From positions 24,277,652-24,341,651 of the forward strand of contig CM055613.1 in the NCBI GenBank assembly GCA_029379385.1: a stretch of 64,000 bases of DNA, read 5' to 3'. The translations under genes were made by a program, and so were the position numbers. Origin of the DNA: Quillaja saponaria (lineage: Eukaryota; Streptophyta; Magnoliopsida; Fabales; Quillajaceae). The notes under the pieces are model-generated. The model was not told the DNA's origin and did no database searches. It saw only the letters and a list, made by a program, of their open reading frames with translations. Position 1 is the first letter of the stretch. Each line of letters begins with the position of its first letter. Positions 25,334-38,114 of the stretch are shown piece after piece.

Positions 25334-26805
25334 TGTTAAAAGTTAACATTGAAATTAGTCTTTCACTCTTTCCTAAATAAGTCAAATGTTAGTTGTAATA
25401 TTTTAAAAATTAGACCGGTGATTGATTCGAAAAATTTATCAAAATTCGGATCATTGATATAACCGGAGGTCCAACTGATGGTCGGACTAGATAACGTTAT
25501 AAATATATTTGATTATATATTTTAAATATTATACATATTATGTAATTTTTTTAATTAATTATAAATACTAAATACACAATAAAAAAAAATAATTCAATAT
25601 TTATTTAATAATAAGAAAATCAAATCACAAATAATCAAATATAGTTATTAATAATTGATATAACAATTAATTAATTTATTGTGAATTACAACATTCAAGT
25701 TTCAATATATGAATCAAAATAATAAAAATAATATTAATTAAAATACAACTGTTTAATTAATCCTGAATATAAAATATAAATATTTTACTAATCCATAATA
25801 CAAAAATAATATTTTTTATATATAAAAAAAACTAGTTTGGGATGATCAACCCAGCACTAATTTACTGGTCCTCACTATTTTGACAGGTTTTAACTGGTCC
25901 AATCACCAAAATAATTCTTTGGTTCAATTCAGTCTGATTTGTCATTTGGGGGATGGTTCCACTAGCCGGAATGGTCTAACTAGTCTGATTTTTAGAGATT
26001 TTTGGTAAAGATTTCATATAAAATCCTTTCTTGTCAGTGGTATAGTTGTTGAGTAAATTTAGGAGTTTGTTATGTAGTTTTTCCTTATATAAGGAGTGCT
26101 ATGCATGAATAAAAGAATAAAAGTATGTTAATTAAAATACAACTGTCTAATTAATTTAGGAATTATTATTTTAAAAAATAATAATTCAATATTCATTAAA
26201 TAAATCAAATCACAAATAGTCAAATACAGTTATTAATAATTAATACAACAATTGATTAATTTATTGTGAATTACAACATTCAAGTTTTCAATATATGAAT
26301 CAAAATAATAAAAGTAATATTAATTAAAATACAACTGTCTAATTAATCTTTAATATAAAATACAAATATTTTACTAATCCTTAATACAAAGAATAGTTTT
26401 TTTATATAAAAAAAAAAAACCAGTTTAGGTTGATCAACCTAGCACCGATTTTACTGGTTCTCACTGTTTTGACCAGTTTTAACAGGTACAATCACCAAAA
26501 CGATTCTTCTTTTTAATTCAGTCTGATTTATCATCTGGGGAATGGTTCGATTAGTCTGGTCGATCTAGTTTTTAAAACATTGGTTACTTGAATAATATTA
26601 TGATTTTTAGAGATTTTTGGTTATGATTTCATATAAGATCATTTCTTATTAGTGGTATAGTTGTTGAGTAAATTTAGGAGATTATTATCTAGTTTTCCCT
26701 CATATAAAGAGTGCTAAGCATGAATAAAATAATAAAAGTATGTTCATTTGTTAATTATTTTTTATTACTCTTCCTCATTTATTATCTTAGATACTATTTT
26801 TGACA
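25334..26805 (+). repeat. Copia 5' LTR, interrupted and partly duplicated
   Basis: Matches the 3' LTR (40643-40903) at its two ends: 25334-25399 and about 26581-26805. Between these lies a MITE-like insert plus a tandem duplication that repeats the central LTR segment (TTTTTAGAGATTTTTGGT...AAAAGTATGTT) at about 25991-26128 and 26605-26744. Confidence 0.75.
25400..26580. mobile_element. MITE-like insertion in the Copia LTR, with internal tandem duplication
   Basis: The ends are inverted: the left begins ATTTTAAAAATTAGACCGG, and the right, read on the minus strand, begins ATGTTTTAAAAACTAGATCG. The interior is AT-rich and non-coding. The stretch ATACAACTGT(T/C)TAATTAAT, the TTATTGTGAATTACAACATT block and a GATCAACC(C/T)AGCAC block each occur twice about 600 bp apart, with a piece of the host LTR between the copies. 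A third copy lies at 61.57-62.05 kb. The superfamily is not certain; a Mutator- or hAT-derived MITE is likely. Confidence 0.6.
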
Positions 26806-26808
26806 CAG

Positions 26809-27050
26809 AGCCAGACCTTTTCGAATTAGTGGAGAAAGGCTCCATAGAAGCTGGTTTAGCACCTGATGCACTTACAGACCTTCGAAGAAGGATGTCATAA
26901 CTTCATTTTTTTTTATCCAACAAGAAGTGGATAAGGCAAATTTTTTCTCACATTGCAATAGCAAAAAATTCAAAAGAGGCTTATGATGCATTCAAAAAGG
27001 CTACCAAGATAATGCTAAGGTACTCACTATCAAACTCAAGGATTTAAAAT
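26809..27050 (+). pseudogene. Copia gag fragment, 5' part
   Basis: Reads DLFELVEKGS, then LTDLRRRMS, a frame with NSKEAYDAFKKATK, and then LTIKLKDLK. This is the usual Copia gag succession (LW-DLVEKG, leading to SKEAWE, leading to KLQTLR). It has stops and frameshifts and breaks off at about 27050, where the unassigned insert begins. Confidence 0.7.
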
Positions 27051-28070
27051 TCGTTTCGAGTTACCGTTTTGATAAGTCTAGAAAAGAAAATGATTCGGGA
27101 AATAATATGGAAATGACATGGAAACACTATTTTTTTTGGAAACGTATAAGAACATATAATAATAATTTTAAATATATAATATGATTAATTAAGTATATAC
27201 AATGTTTATAAATATATACTAAAGTAAAAATCTTAATATAAACATACAAATTAAAAGAAAAGATCAAATTACAATCACAACCATCCTTAACATGTATGAA
27301 GCTTTTTTTTTACTACAAAAGTATAAAATATATAAACAACCTAAATAAAATATACTAAGAGAAAATCTAAATAAATTGAATTGATAGAAAAAAGATAATA
27401 ATTGAAAAAAAAAAAAAAATTTTTTAATTAATTCATATATAATAATTTGAACATATAAAAGTTTTGGTACTAACTAACATAAAAAATAAAAATAAAAGGC
27501 TTCCTTCCCCCTTTTTATCTATAGGCCTTTAAATGAAAAGAAAGAAAAAGAAAAATCCACGGGCTAGAAAAGCAAATTAGAGAAAAAAAAATAAAAAGAA
27601 GTAGAAGGAAGATTTGCCTGAGAAATAAGTCGTTTCCAAGGACTAATTTCATCAATCTTTGTTTTTTACACCTACAAGAGAAGAAAGTGGCTTTGCCTAT
27701 CAGATTCAACCTCATATTCGAAGACTCCTCCTTATCCTTTTCCTCATATAAGCTTAATTCACTTTTTTTCTTTATCTTCTGTTATCAACATGGCTGATTC
27801 TTTCAAATTTGTCGACATCTACTTCTTCAATTCTTTTGTTTTTATTTTTTCTCTTCATTTTCATACCTTCAAAAATTTAGATATGAAATATTACAGCCTG
27901 ATTTGATCCGTTTCGAGTGGAAACGGTAGAAACTTGGTCTTTTCCAATGAAACTATACGGGTTTGTTTCTATAATTGAGTTTCGTTTCCCTACGTGTGGA
28001 AGTCGAATCGTTTCGCTTGTTTTCAGTGAATCGACACGAGTTTTTGATCCTTGGTTAAACTTCAAACTCT
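27051..28070. other. unassigned 1-kb insertion within Copia gag
   Basis: The gag reading (KLKDLK) stops at about 27050 and resumes at about 28075 (QNFEGMFMKDNDAL). The intervening kilobase is therefore foreign to gag. It is AT-rich, with a GTTTCGAG motif near both ends (27054 and 27912). I found no clear terminal repeats or coding sequence. It may be a worn LTR or another non-autonomous element. Confidence 0.45.
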
Positions 28071-28663
28071 TAGCCAAAATTTTGAAGGAATGTTTATGAA
28101 AGATAATGATGCCTTATGTCAGAGTAAATCACTCTCCTTTGATTTACTCCCTTATAATTAACTTGATTATAGAAGAGATTTACTCTATTGTACTTAGCTG
28201 TATTCTAGGTTATGTTCGTTATGTAGTCAACTGTCCGAGTAGCCTCTATATATAAGTTTTCTTTATGTAATCAAATAATCTCATTTACGTATAATATAAA
28301 ATCATCATTTGATTCACATAAGAGTTTAGGTTATCTAAAAGTTTTTCCTAATGGGTTGCCACCTCTCCTCCTTGGTGGCAACCCCTACTTCAACTTCACC
28401 ACCAATCAGCCTTCTTTTAGCTATTGATTCTTCCATTTGATATTATTTTTTCATAATTATTTTTTTCTACATTGTCCTTTCATTATTGAGCATGTTTGTT
28501 TACATAGTGAGTACAAAAATAAAAATCCTCCCAAATCTGATATGATCTAAGATTTGAACTTAATATTAGCTTACCTCATCTCACCATCCTAACTAATTGA
28601 TAGACCTCATCATCTTCCTTTTAAATATATATATATATAAATTATCTCTTATAACTCTTCATA

Positions 28664-28870
28664 CGTCCCTGAGAACGTACTCAGACAGCTCAGTGTTAAA
28701 TGTCCCTGAACATGGTCATAGAAAGTACAATCCCTCTACCTGTTATACGTCATCTCACACATACTTTTCATGTCCCTGAGCATGTACTCGGTTGTCCCCA
28801 TTAGACGTCCCTGAACACGGTCATGGGAAGTACAATCCATCTACTTGTTACATGTCATCTCACATGTACA
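28664..28870. repeat. two tandem repeats inside the TRIM-like element
   Basis: Two units of about 105 bp share GTCCCTGA(G/A)(C/A)A, GTACAATCC(C/A)TCTAC, and TCATCTCACA blocks. The first is 28664-28769 and the second about 28770-28870. Each unit contains two GTCCCTGA boxes, so there may be an older half-unit duplication. Confidence 0.7.
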
Positions 28871-29114
28871 AGAACAAGTATTTTATTTACTAGAGATATT
28901 TTATCAACTTGGTTTCCAAACTCAAGCTAGTTTCGAGTCAACCATGTTGAATTTAAGGAGGGGAGTGTCAGAGTACATCACTCTCATTGATTTACTCCTT
29001 TATAATTAGCTTGATTATATGAGGGATTAACTCTATTGTACTTAGTTATATTCTAGGTTATGTTCATTATGTAGTCAACTATCGAGTAGCCTATATATAC
29101 AAGTTTTCTCTATG

Positions 29115-29119
29115 TAATC
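29115..29119. repeat. target-site duplication of solo LTR A, left copy
   Basis: TAATC precedes the solo LTR and is repeated exactly at 33088-33092. Confidence 0.8.
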
Positions 29120-32100
29120 TGTTATAACCCTCATAACCCGATAACGAAAAATCAAGTTTTAAGACACAATGTGTGAATTTTCGTTATAACATAAACAAAT
29201 TAATTAAATAACAGTATAGTTAAACATATTATAATTTGATATCTTAGTATAACTTTAGTATATGATTTAAAAAAAAAAGTGTATTGGTTGTCGTAAAGTA
29301 AATAATATTGTGATCAAGTAAATTCAAGTGAGTGAAGTGATTAATATATAGGTATAAATATATCAAAATTTAATCTCCACCATAAGCAAATGAAATAAAT
29401 AAACAATACAATTAACACATGTATATATATATAACTAAGAATAAATTTGTACCACATGTTAATAAGCCAAAAAGTATATAAATAAATATATATGAATAAA
29501 TAAGTATGTATAGACAAATTTATGGAGGAATTTCCACCACATATTTCAAACATTGACTAAGACTTATTTTGCTTTTTGTTTTTTTTCCTCCTTATTTCTT
29601 TTATCTATTTCATTTTATTTCTTTGACTTGGCCGATTTTTCCACCACCTTTGGACTTTACTTTTCCCCCTGTTCTGATTTATTTTCCTCATTCACGAAGC
29701 TTACATTTCTTGATCTTTCTTTCAAGCTACAGAGTTTTCTTTCCCCTTACTTTGCTATGTGCGTTTCCCTTGTTCATCGGAGTATACAACCTTCTTTTGT
29801 AAGTTGTAAGCAAGTGTTGGAGTTAGGGGAAAGTTTGGTGCAGCAAATTCAATCTTGAATTCCATGTTATGCCATGAGTGTAGTTGCTTGTTTCTATGGG
29901 TTTAGTGGCAGCCAAGTCTGGTGGTAATTTCATTCCTCTCCATTTTATCGTTTATGGGTTGGAGGTCCTTGGAGTTTTCTTCAATTGATGATGGTAATAA
30001 TCTCCTTTCGTTAAACTTGATTATCATTTTATTGAGGGTTAGTTTTAATAACTTTTTGTTTCTATTATGGTTATTGATTTCCTTGAAGTTAAGTGTTATT
30101 CTTTTAGTCCTTACAATAAAAGTTAGATGTGAAGTTGGATTAAAAATTGAGTAGAGGAATGGTATTAAGAATAACTATAAGCTAGTAATTATGTCAATAG
30201 AAATTTGGTGAGGGTGATCGTTAAACTTTTATGATCTATGCAAGTAGTAACTAAGTACTTTTAAAGTTAATATTGAAATTATTAGTATTGTATAATTGAT
30301 GTAATTGGATTGATTCTTTGGTATATGTATATACACATACATGTGGGGTGATATTGAGAATGCCTATAAGGTGTTTGATAAAAGGCCTAAATGAAACTAG
30401 TTGTAATGGAATGAATTAACTTTGGTGGATTTAGTTTCTAGGTGATTAATTATTGTTGGAAATTGAATAAAAAGTTCCTAAACAAGAACAAAGAATGGTT
30501 GATTAATATGATGAATTGAGGATTTGATGATAGTGAGTAATAAGTATGAACAAAGGAGGGTTAGTTGTGAGTAGAGTGTTGGAAAAAGTTAGTAAAAGGG
30601 GTCTTGAAGGGGTACAGGGCCAGATTCGTGGATAAAAGAAATTTTGTGTTTCGGGTGCCTTTGGTGCTGAGTTAAATTAAGAGTTCAAAAGAGAAAGTGT
30701 AGCTTAGGGTCTTGAGGTGATGTCTACAAAATTTTTGTAACCTGATTCCAAGTATATTGATCGTTGGAGCTGCTAGACTGAGGCTAGGTCCATATAGGAT
30801 TTTTAGTGAGTTTTAGTCAGTTCGAGAGACTTCGTCAAGTTTGTGATTGGAATTAGCATAGGACATCTAAATAAAAGTTGTTCCTAGTATACTAAAGAGA
30901 AAATATGGAGTTGTACAAGTTTTAATTCCTTGTTATGAATATTTTGGAGGTGGTGGAAGTTAGGGTTATGATTCTCGGGTATTGATTGAACCTATTTTAG
31001 TGTAACTGACTTTAGAGGGTCTTAAAGGATGAATTAGGAGAAGAGTGCTGAAAATGAAATGTTCCCAACATCTTGATACTATACTGGAAAGTTTTGTAAT
31101 TTATTTTTAAAGTATAAGAATTCTACAATCATTAGAATCAGTGTCAGGTAACCAGAATTGTACTAGTGCCCTGTTTTTGGTTCATGTGAGGAATTAAATG
31201 AGTTCAAGGCTGATTTTAGGAAAAGTTTCTAAATAAGAAAGCTAGATATCTTCCTACAGTTAATGTTTCAACTTGGTTTTATTAAATTTGATTAAGTATG
31301 CAAGTGAAAATAAATATATATCCAAGGAGGTTATGAAATACCTAAAAGAAGTAAATTTTAAAGAGTTAATTGTACTAATGTACACATCCAAATAATACAT
31401 ATGATATCTCTATAGAAATATATTCTTGTTTATTAATAAATCCAACAAACGGATTTGGATTTTCTTTTTCATAGAGAAAATTATGTTCAATTAACTAAGG
31501 TAAGGTCAAAACTGCTAAAAATCCTGCGTTTTGTAGAATTTGATGCAACTTCAAAGAGTAAACTGTATTGAAATATAAATTAAAAAATTACAAGTGATAT
31601 ATCATTATAAAGCTACATGTGTCTAGTATTTAATAAATTTTACGAAACTGGATTTGGAATTTCCTAGAGGAAGATATGACTGTGTAAGTGAACACTGTTT
31701 TAAACCCCAAGTTTGGACAGTTTCAACATCTCTAACACACTAGTGTTTTCTATCATTTCTAATTGTTTTCTTCTACCCTATGCATGTCAAGACATATAAA
31801 ATTTCTCTTCATTATCAACCTTGCCACATAAAGTACAATTTATATTACTTGACATGTAATAGTTTAATATAAAACTTTCATAAAGAAACCTATCTATACC
31901 AAATGTTGATTTTATGAATTAGAAAATGCAATTGCAGCTTCGGAAAGTATGGTTGAATTAACAACATTTGTGAACACAATCGTAAGTGATGAATGAGATT
32001 GGTTAAATGTGAGTAGTTAATTGTTGCCTTTGGGGGCTAGATTATTATATGCAATTGTATGTATATTTAAATAAATGTGCAAGTGCAATGTTTTAGTGAG

Positions 32101-33087
32101 TTGTTTGAATCATGCTTGTTTGAAATTGTTTGTGGTTGATAAGGGCCAACAAATTTAAATTTTTCTAAGAAATGACTTTTATTTCCGGAACTTGAGATCT
32201 AGGTGCACCTAGGATATGTTGATTTGAAATTCTGAGATATTCTGATTCTAATACTTGTTTTTAAAAGTTTGAGTGCTCAGCCCCGGTGGGGTAGATTATG
32301 TACGGAAATTAATCTGTTGTGCAGGCATGTAAATGGTCGGTGGGGGGTGATACTGTTGTGCGGGACTGAGTTACTCGTTGGCCTTTTGTTTGCTTTGTAT
32401 GTTATGATTGCTCTGATTAATTTGTGATCTTATAAATCATGTAAGTTGTGAAGTTATGATGATTACAAATGTGTACGTATAATTTTTAATTAAGACTTGA
32501 ATATTGTCATATGATGTTAATTGACTATATATATTATATATTTGTATTGAGTGATGCTAGTACCATTTGGGTACGTTTTTCCACTCTCTGAGTCCGTAGG
32601 ATTCACTTCCATTTTTTATGGATATTTTGTTTTAGTAACAGGATCTTAAAGGAAGTTAATCACTAATATAAGGCTTCTTGAGGGTTTGGCAGCAAGGAAG
32701 AATTCAGAATCTCATACTTGAAGTCAAGTATCATAGTTTACAGTCACATTAAAACTGTGGAGTATCTAATTTTGTATGATGTAATAGTCTGGTATTTGTG
32801 TTGTTTATGATGTGAAAATAGTAGGAGCTCCTTGTGGTCTTTGTGTTGTTGTTGTGCAAGAACATGAGTTATAGGTTTATATTTTAAGGCATGTTCCATA
32901 TTGCAGAGAAGCTTTGTCGAAATTTTTAATAAGTTGTGATTTGTTTTAGTCAACAAATTTTTATTGTTAACTTTTATTTTATCATTGGTTGGTCAAGAGT
33001 CATAGTTTTTTCTTTGTTTTGGAGTCAAGATTACAGAGGTTTAGTTATCATTCATTCGGTCAGTCATGCCTCCGTGAGGGTGTAACA
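29120..33087 (+). mobile_element. solo LTR 'A' of a long-LTR retrotransposon (3968 bp)
   Basis: Begins TGTTATAACCCTCATAACCC and ends GAGGGTGTAACA, with a perfect 5-bp duplication TAATC outside. It splits the second LTR of the TRIM-like element, whose two halves rejoin perfectly if the insert and one TAATC are removed. No open frame of retroelement type lies inside, and the length matches solo LTR B, so this is a single LTR left by LTR-LTR recombination. The TGT(A/T)A(A/C)(A/C)CCC start, GGGTGT(A)ACA end and about 4-kb LTR length fit long-LTR Ty3/gypsy chromoviruses (Tekay/Del type); the family assignment is inference. Confidence 0.75.
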
Positions 33088-33129
33088 TAATCAAATTACA
33101 TTTAATACAAAATCATCATTTGATTCAAG

Positions 33130-34180
33130 TGATAGCATGCCTTGCATGATTATTTTCCCAGTATGCTGAATGTTGTTAATTAGATAAGAAAATATGGCAG
33201 GAACTTGCTTAGCAAAAGGTGTTTGAAAAAATTCTTAGGAGTATGCCCAAGAAATATAATCATGTGGTGGCTGCAATTGAAGAGTCTAAAGACTTAACTA
33301 TACTAACCTGTTGATGAATTGTTAGGTTCTCTTTATTCTCACTATGACTAGATGAAACAATATGACAACAATTTTATTGAGAGTGCTTTTCATAGCAATT
33401 TACAGCTTTCATAAGAAAAGAATGGTAGGAATTATTGTGATTATTCTGGCAGAGGTGGCTATAACAAAGGTAATGGCAGAGGCTCATTTTGGGGAGGAAA
33501 AGGAGCCAGTGTTGAATATTTTGGCAGAGGTGGCTATAAAAAGGTAGTGGAAAAGGCTTATTTCGGGGAGGAAGAGGAAGCAGAGGTCGTAGACTTGTAG
33601 ATGCAAATATTCTAGTCCTCCAAACTAAAATATTAGACTCAAAGCAATGTTACTATTGCAAGAAGTATAACCAAATAGAGATAAATTGTTGGTAGAAAGA
33701 TAATAAAGCAAATATAGCTCAAAAAAATAAGGAAGATGAGGTTATCAATGAGACTAAAAGTCTCTTTCTAGCATGCTTCTTTGCTAAAGTATGTGCCTCA
33801 AATGTGTGGTATATTGACAGCAGATGCAGTAGCCGTATTACTGGAAATTTGGATCTTTTCACCAACATTGATAAGTCAATCACCAGTTAAGTCATAGTGG
33901 GATATGAAACAGTTTGTGAGGTGAAAGGAAAAGGTACAGTAAAGCATAACACATATGGTTTGAATTGCATCCTTAATATTTAATTGGTATTGAAATTGAA
34001 TTCAAATCTGATGAGTGTGGGGCAATTTATTTCGGATGGCTATGCACTTGTTTTTCAATGATGCTACTTGCTATGTGTATAGACATAAGTTTAAGAAATG
34101 TATTCTAGTTGAAGTACCTGTGGCCAAGAATAAAATTTTTCGTTTCAAAATTACTTACGTTGATAAGCATGCTATGAAAG
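33130..34180 (+). pseudogene. Copia gag 3' part, zinc knuckle and protease remnant
   Basis: Reading across frames: DYF, then RKYGRNL, KVFEKILRSMPKKYNHVVAA, IEESKDLTIL (33.2 kb), a Gly-rich stretch, the CCHC-like knuckle CYYCKKYNQIEINCW (33.65 kb) in which one expected residue is lost, and the protease region VWYIDSRCSSRITGN (33.8 kb; usually DSGCSSHMTG, so the Gly after Asp-Ser is changed). It then continues to DATCYVYR and KKCILVEVPVAKNKIFRFKI, and DKHAMK at 34.17 kb, where solo LTR B interrupts. Several stops make it non-functional. Confidence 0.75.
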
Positions 34181-37100
34181 TGTCATACCCTTCAGCGAAG
34201 CATGACTAGCTGGAGGATTGGGTGACCAATCCTTCGTAACCTTGACTTCAAACACAGAAACAAATATGACTCTTGATTAAACTAATGCATAAAAGAATTT
34301 TTTTATAAAACATAAGTTAATTATAATAGTTTGTTTACTAAAACATACAACAACTTACTAAAAATTTTGGTAGTGGTTCCCTACAATGTAGGACATGCCT
34401 AAAATACCAACATGTAAATTTTTGATCACATTCAACTAAATAACAACAAAGACAACATTACCAAGGAGCTCCACTCCGTTAATATTACAAACGGTAACAA
34501 ATTGACTTTTACACATGACAACTTACAATAATCCAACACCCTAATTGGGATTGTAAATTTTCATCATTTAGCTTCAAGTATGAGATTCTGAAAAATTACC
34601 TTACCGTACTCTATCAGCAGGTGACCATAAGCTCAGCAAAACAATATACTGAAATCCTATTACCAAAAAAAAGTAACAACAAAATAGTGGTGAGTCCTGG
34701 GGACTCAGTGAGTGAAAAATTATACCCAAAACATATTAGCATCACTCAACACACGTATATAATATACATTCAATTAATATCATCATATTATAAATTTTAA
34801 AACTAATAAGATTACACGTACACAATTATGGAAACATAAACTTAACATGCACATATCAAATAGTACTCCATATAATTCAATCAAAACAATCAAAGCACAT
34901 AAATCATACGAAGGGCCTAACCGAGTAACTCAGCCTCGCACAACAAATATCTCCCTCTATTGGGCATTAACGCGCCCATATAACAGGTTATTCTCCATAC
35001 ACAATCCATCCCATCGGGGCTGATGACTCAATTCTTTTAAAACATTTATTAGAATGAGAATATCTCATATCAGAATATCCTAGGTGCACCTGGGTCTCAA
35101 TTTCAAAAATAAAAATCATTTCGGAGACAAATTCATTTCATTGGCCTTTTTCAACCATAAACAATTTCAAACATCAAACATAATTCCAATAGCTCAATGA
35201 AATACTACACATGCTTATTTTCCATATAACACATTTAAGAGCACGTAATCCACTCACCGTTTACAAATCTCATTCGTCATTAACTCTTGTGTTCATGCAC
35301 GTCATTGATTCCACAACATTTTTTGAAGCTACAATTACAATTTTCAAGTATTATTTAGTTTAGCAGTTTTATAAGTTATAACATTTTAATTACGAAATCT
35401 AGAGTTACTAAGTTTCATGTATTTATTTCTTCTTAAGCATTTTTACAACTATCTTAGAGATATGTTCGATTTCAACTTACATACTTAACCAAATTCAACA
35501 AGACCAAGTTCAAACACTATTTCCAGGACATTAGCTACCTTTCTTATTCTAAAAGTTCTTCTAAAATCAACATTGATCTTACTCAAATCCCCACATGTAC
35601 ACCAATATAGCACATACATATTTTGGTTGTCAGAGCCAGATTCTAATGCTTATAGAATTTTCTTACTTAGGAATTAAACTACTGAAAATTTTTAGTCTAG
35701 TTTACCAAGATGTTAGGAATATTTCATCATCATCACTCTACTCTTAAATCATCTTTTAAGACCCTTCCAAACTTAGTTACACCAAACGGGTTCATGTAGA
35801 ACTCGAAAATCATAACCATGACTTCTAAAACCTTTAAAATACACACCACATGAAATTACAAATTGTCAAGCTCTAGATTAGTCCTTTAATATATTAGGAA
35901 CAACTTTTGTTATGAGGTCCTAAGCTAATTCAAATCCACAACCTATGACAAAGTTCTCCGTACTGATTGGAACTCACCTAAAATCCTGCATAAACCTAGT
36001 ACAATCCAATAGCTCTACTGAAAAATATGCTTAGAACCAACTGACAATTTTTTTCAGATATAATTCCAAGACAATAAGCTATACTTTCTCTTTAGAACTC
36101 CTAACCTAATTTAGTACATAAGACACCCTAAATACCTAATTTCTCTAGCTCATAAAATCTTGCCCTGTTTCCCTTTTATTAACTATTCTAATATTAACAT
36201 TTACTTTACCATCTTAGAGAAATTACTAGCTATCTAGAGGTCATTTAAAGTTGCAATGTTGGAGATACTATAGCCATGTACATTCAATTACATTAGACAA
36301 CAAAAGACATAGAATTCCATCTCTCATCCAATTATATTAAATAGAAGACTTTCAACCAATTTTCAGAATTAACATACTCTAATATGTGACATATCATGTA
36401 CTAGTGCTAGTGCAGCATTGTAGATACCTATGACTAGTACAAAAATGGAATCTTATACTAGTCAATGAATATTATCTAAGTCTTTCCTCTCATGGCAGTA
36501 AAGAATATGCGAAATAGAAAAATTGCCAATCCACTATATTTAACTTCTATTAAACATTTAATGCAACCATTAACTAAATAGGAACAATTTTTTAACTTCT
36601 ACTACCTCTCAAGGATATTAACACTTTAGGGTAAGAAATACCTTTCTCTGGACGCTATCCAAGAATAACAACTTAGAACTAAATAGGATACTGTTATACA
36701 TAAATTTCTTCTGTCACTGTAAAACAACTTGATGTAAACTTTTCTACAGGTACTCCTTACAAAATAAATTACAAATGCCTACATCTGTATACTGGAAATC
36801 AAGTGTTAAAAAACTTGCCTATCGATAGCTTCAACAATAATTGGCAATCTAGGCACCTGACCCAGCAAGCAAGAAGAAGACCTGTAAATCCAACACACCA
36901 ATAGGAACAAAAACACAGTGCTATCCAAACTCATCGTCAAGTCCAAGCCCACCCTACCTCTTGGGTTGAAGTTTTCAAGTTGTCAAACGATAGTATTTGA
37001 AACTAGTTGATCCTAAATATGTAAAATCAGAACTGGGTCATGTGGGTAGTGAGGAAATGTTGAAGACAACAAGGGAAATCTTACACAGAATGGGTATAAA

Positions 37101-38113
37101 GATGTTGTATGGGTAAGATAGTTTTGCTTCTGCTCCATCAAGTGTCTCGACTAAACTAAGCTTTGGAAGGGGAAAAACTAAGAATATAGGAGGCCAAAGG
37201 AAACAGCAGCAAGTGCTGCCATCTGTTATCCCAGTTAAATTTTAGCTCCTAAATTCAACCCAAAAACAAGTTATTACAACCTATAAATAGAAGGATGAGA
37301 AGAGACTCACCAAGGGCTTGAGTATGGTAACCTAAAGAATAAGAAACCCAAGGCCAAGAAGAAGCAAAATAGAGTATGAAGGAAATTTCCAGCATACTTG
37401 ATCACCTTCCACAACCAAGCAAAGCAAGAGGATGACCATAGCAAAGAAGAGTGAAACGTACTAGCTTTTTGGGTAACTAGTCTCACGGCTTCAACAAGAG
37501 AAAGGTGCAGACTTTTTCTAGACCCATATATGGCGATGAAGGAATAAAAAAAAAAAGGGAAAAGTCTAGAGGAATCAAAAATGGAAGAGGACCAAGTCGG
37601 TCAAGGAAGGAAAAAGAAAGAAAAGGAAAGAAAAAGGAAATTCTAGAGTCAAAATCATAGTTTAAAATGTGTGGTGTACATTTACTCTTGGTTTTTACTT
37701 GTATATAAGTACTTTTTGACTTATAAACATGTGGTGGGAATTCAATCTTCATTTGTATACATATATACTTATGTATATCTATGTTTTATATTTAATTTAT
37801 ATACTTGTCTCACCTATCAATAAATTACACAAGTTCAAGTTTTAAGTCAACAAAGTTAAAATTACTTGGGTATGTATAATTTATATACATATAGGTATAA
37901 CAATTATTTACTTTATCTATACTCGCTCCTATATTTATGAGTAAGACTTACACACTCAATTGTTTAAATTTTAAGTTCTCAATATCGAGTAATACATGCT
38001 CAATTATATTATTATTTTATTAATTTGTTTACGTATTTATTATTTTATAACGAAAATTTACACATTATGTCTAAAACTCGATTTTACGATATCGAGTTAT
38101 GAGGGTTATAATA
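34181..38113 (-). mobile_element. solo LTR 'B', inverted copy of solo LTR A (3933 bp)
   Basis: Reverse-oriented member of the same family as A. Its minus strand starts TATTATAACCCTCATAACTC and ends CTGAAGGGTATGACA, and internal blocks match A (for example a TCAGCCCCG(A/G)(T/G)GGG box and a TGTTGTGCG(A/G)G(G/A)CTGAGTTACTCG box). The flanks are GAAAG (34176-34180) and TAAAG (38114-38118), a target duplication with one mismatch. Removing the insert and one flank restores the Copia frame ATG AAA GTT ACT TTG (MKVTL) and the downstream DDESWLWH, which confirms the boundaries. Confidence 0.78.
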
Positions 38114-38114
38114 T

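Larger units (their letters stand above)
28117..33127 (+). mobile_element. miniature LTR element (TRIM-like, about 1.04 kb net) in Copia gag
   Basis: Two direct repeats of about 200 bp begin TGTCAGAGTA(A/C)ATCACTCT and end CATTTGATTCA: 28117-28316, and 28966-29119 continued at 33093-33127. The interior (28317-28965, 649 bp) has no coding capacity and ends in a polypurine tract (TTTAAGGAGGGGAG). This architecture fits a terminal-repeat retrotransposon in miniature. It interrupts the Copia gag frame between NDAL and DYF. The second LTR is itself split by a 4-kb solo LTR. A clean primer-binding site and target duplication were not seen. Confidence 0.7.

Noticed and set aside
29553..30154. Plus-strand hydrophobic open frames near the start of solo LTR A
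   Set aside because: Phe/Leu-rich translations of T-rich LTR sequence, with no counterpart expected in an LTR.
29120..38113. A single intact long-LTR retrotransposon with A and B as its two LTRs
   Set aside because: A and B are in opposite orientation, have different target duplications, and the DNA between them is Copia gag and protease.
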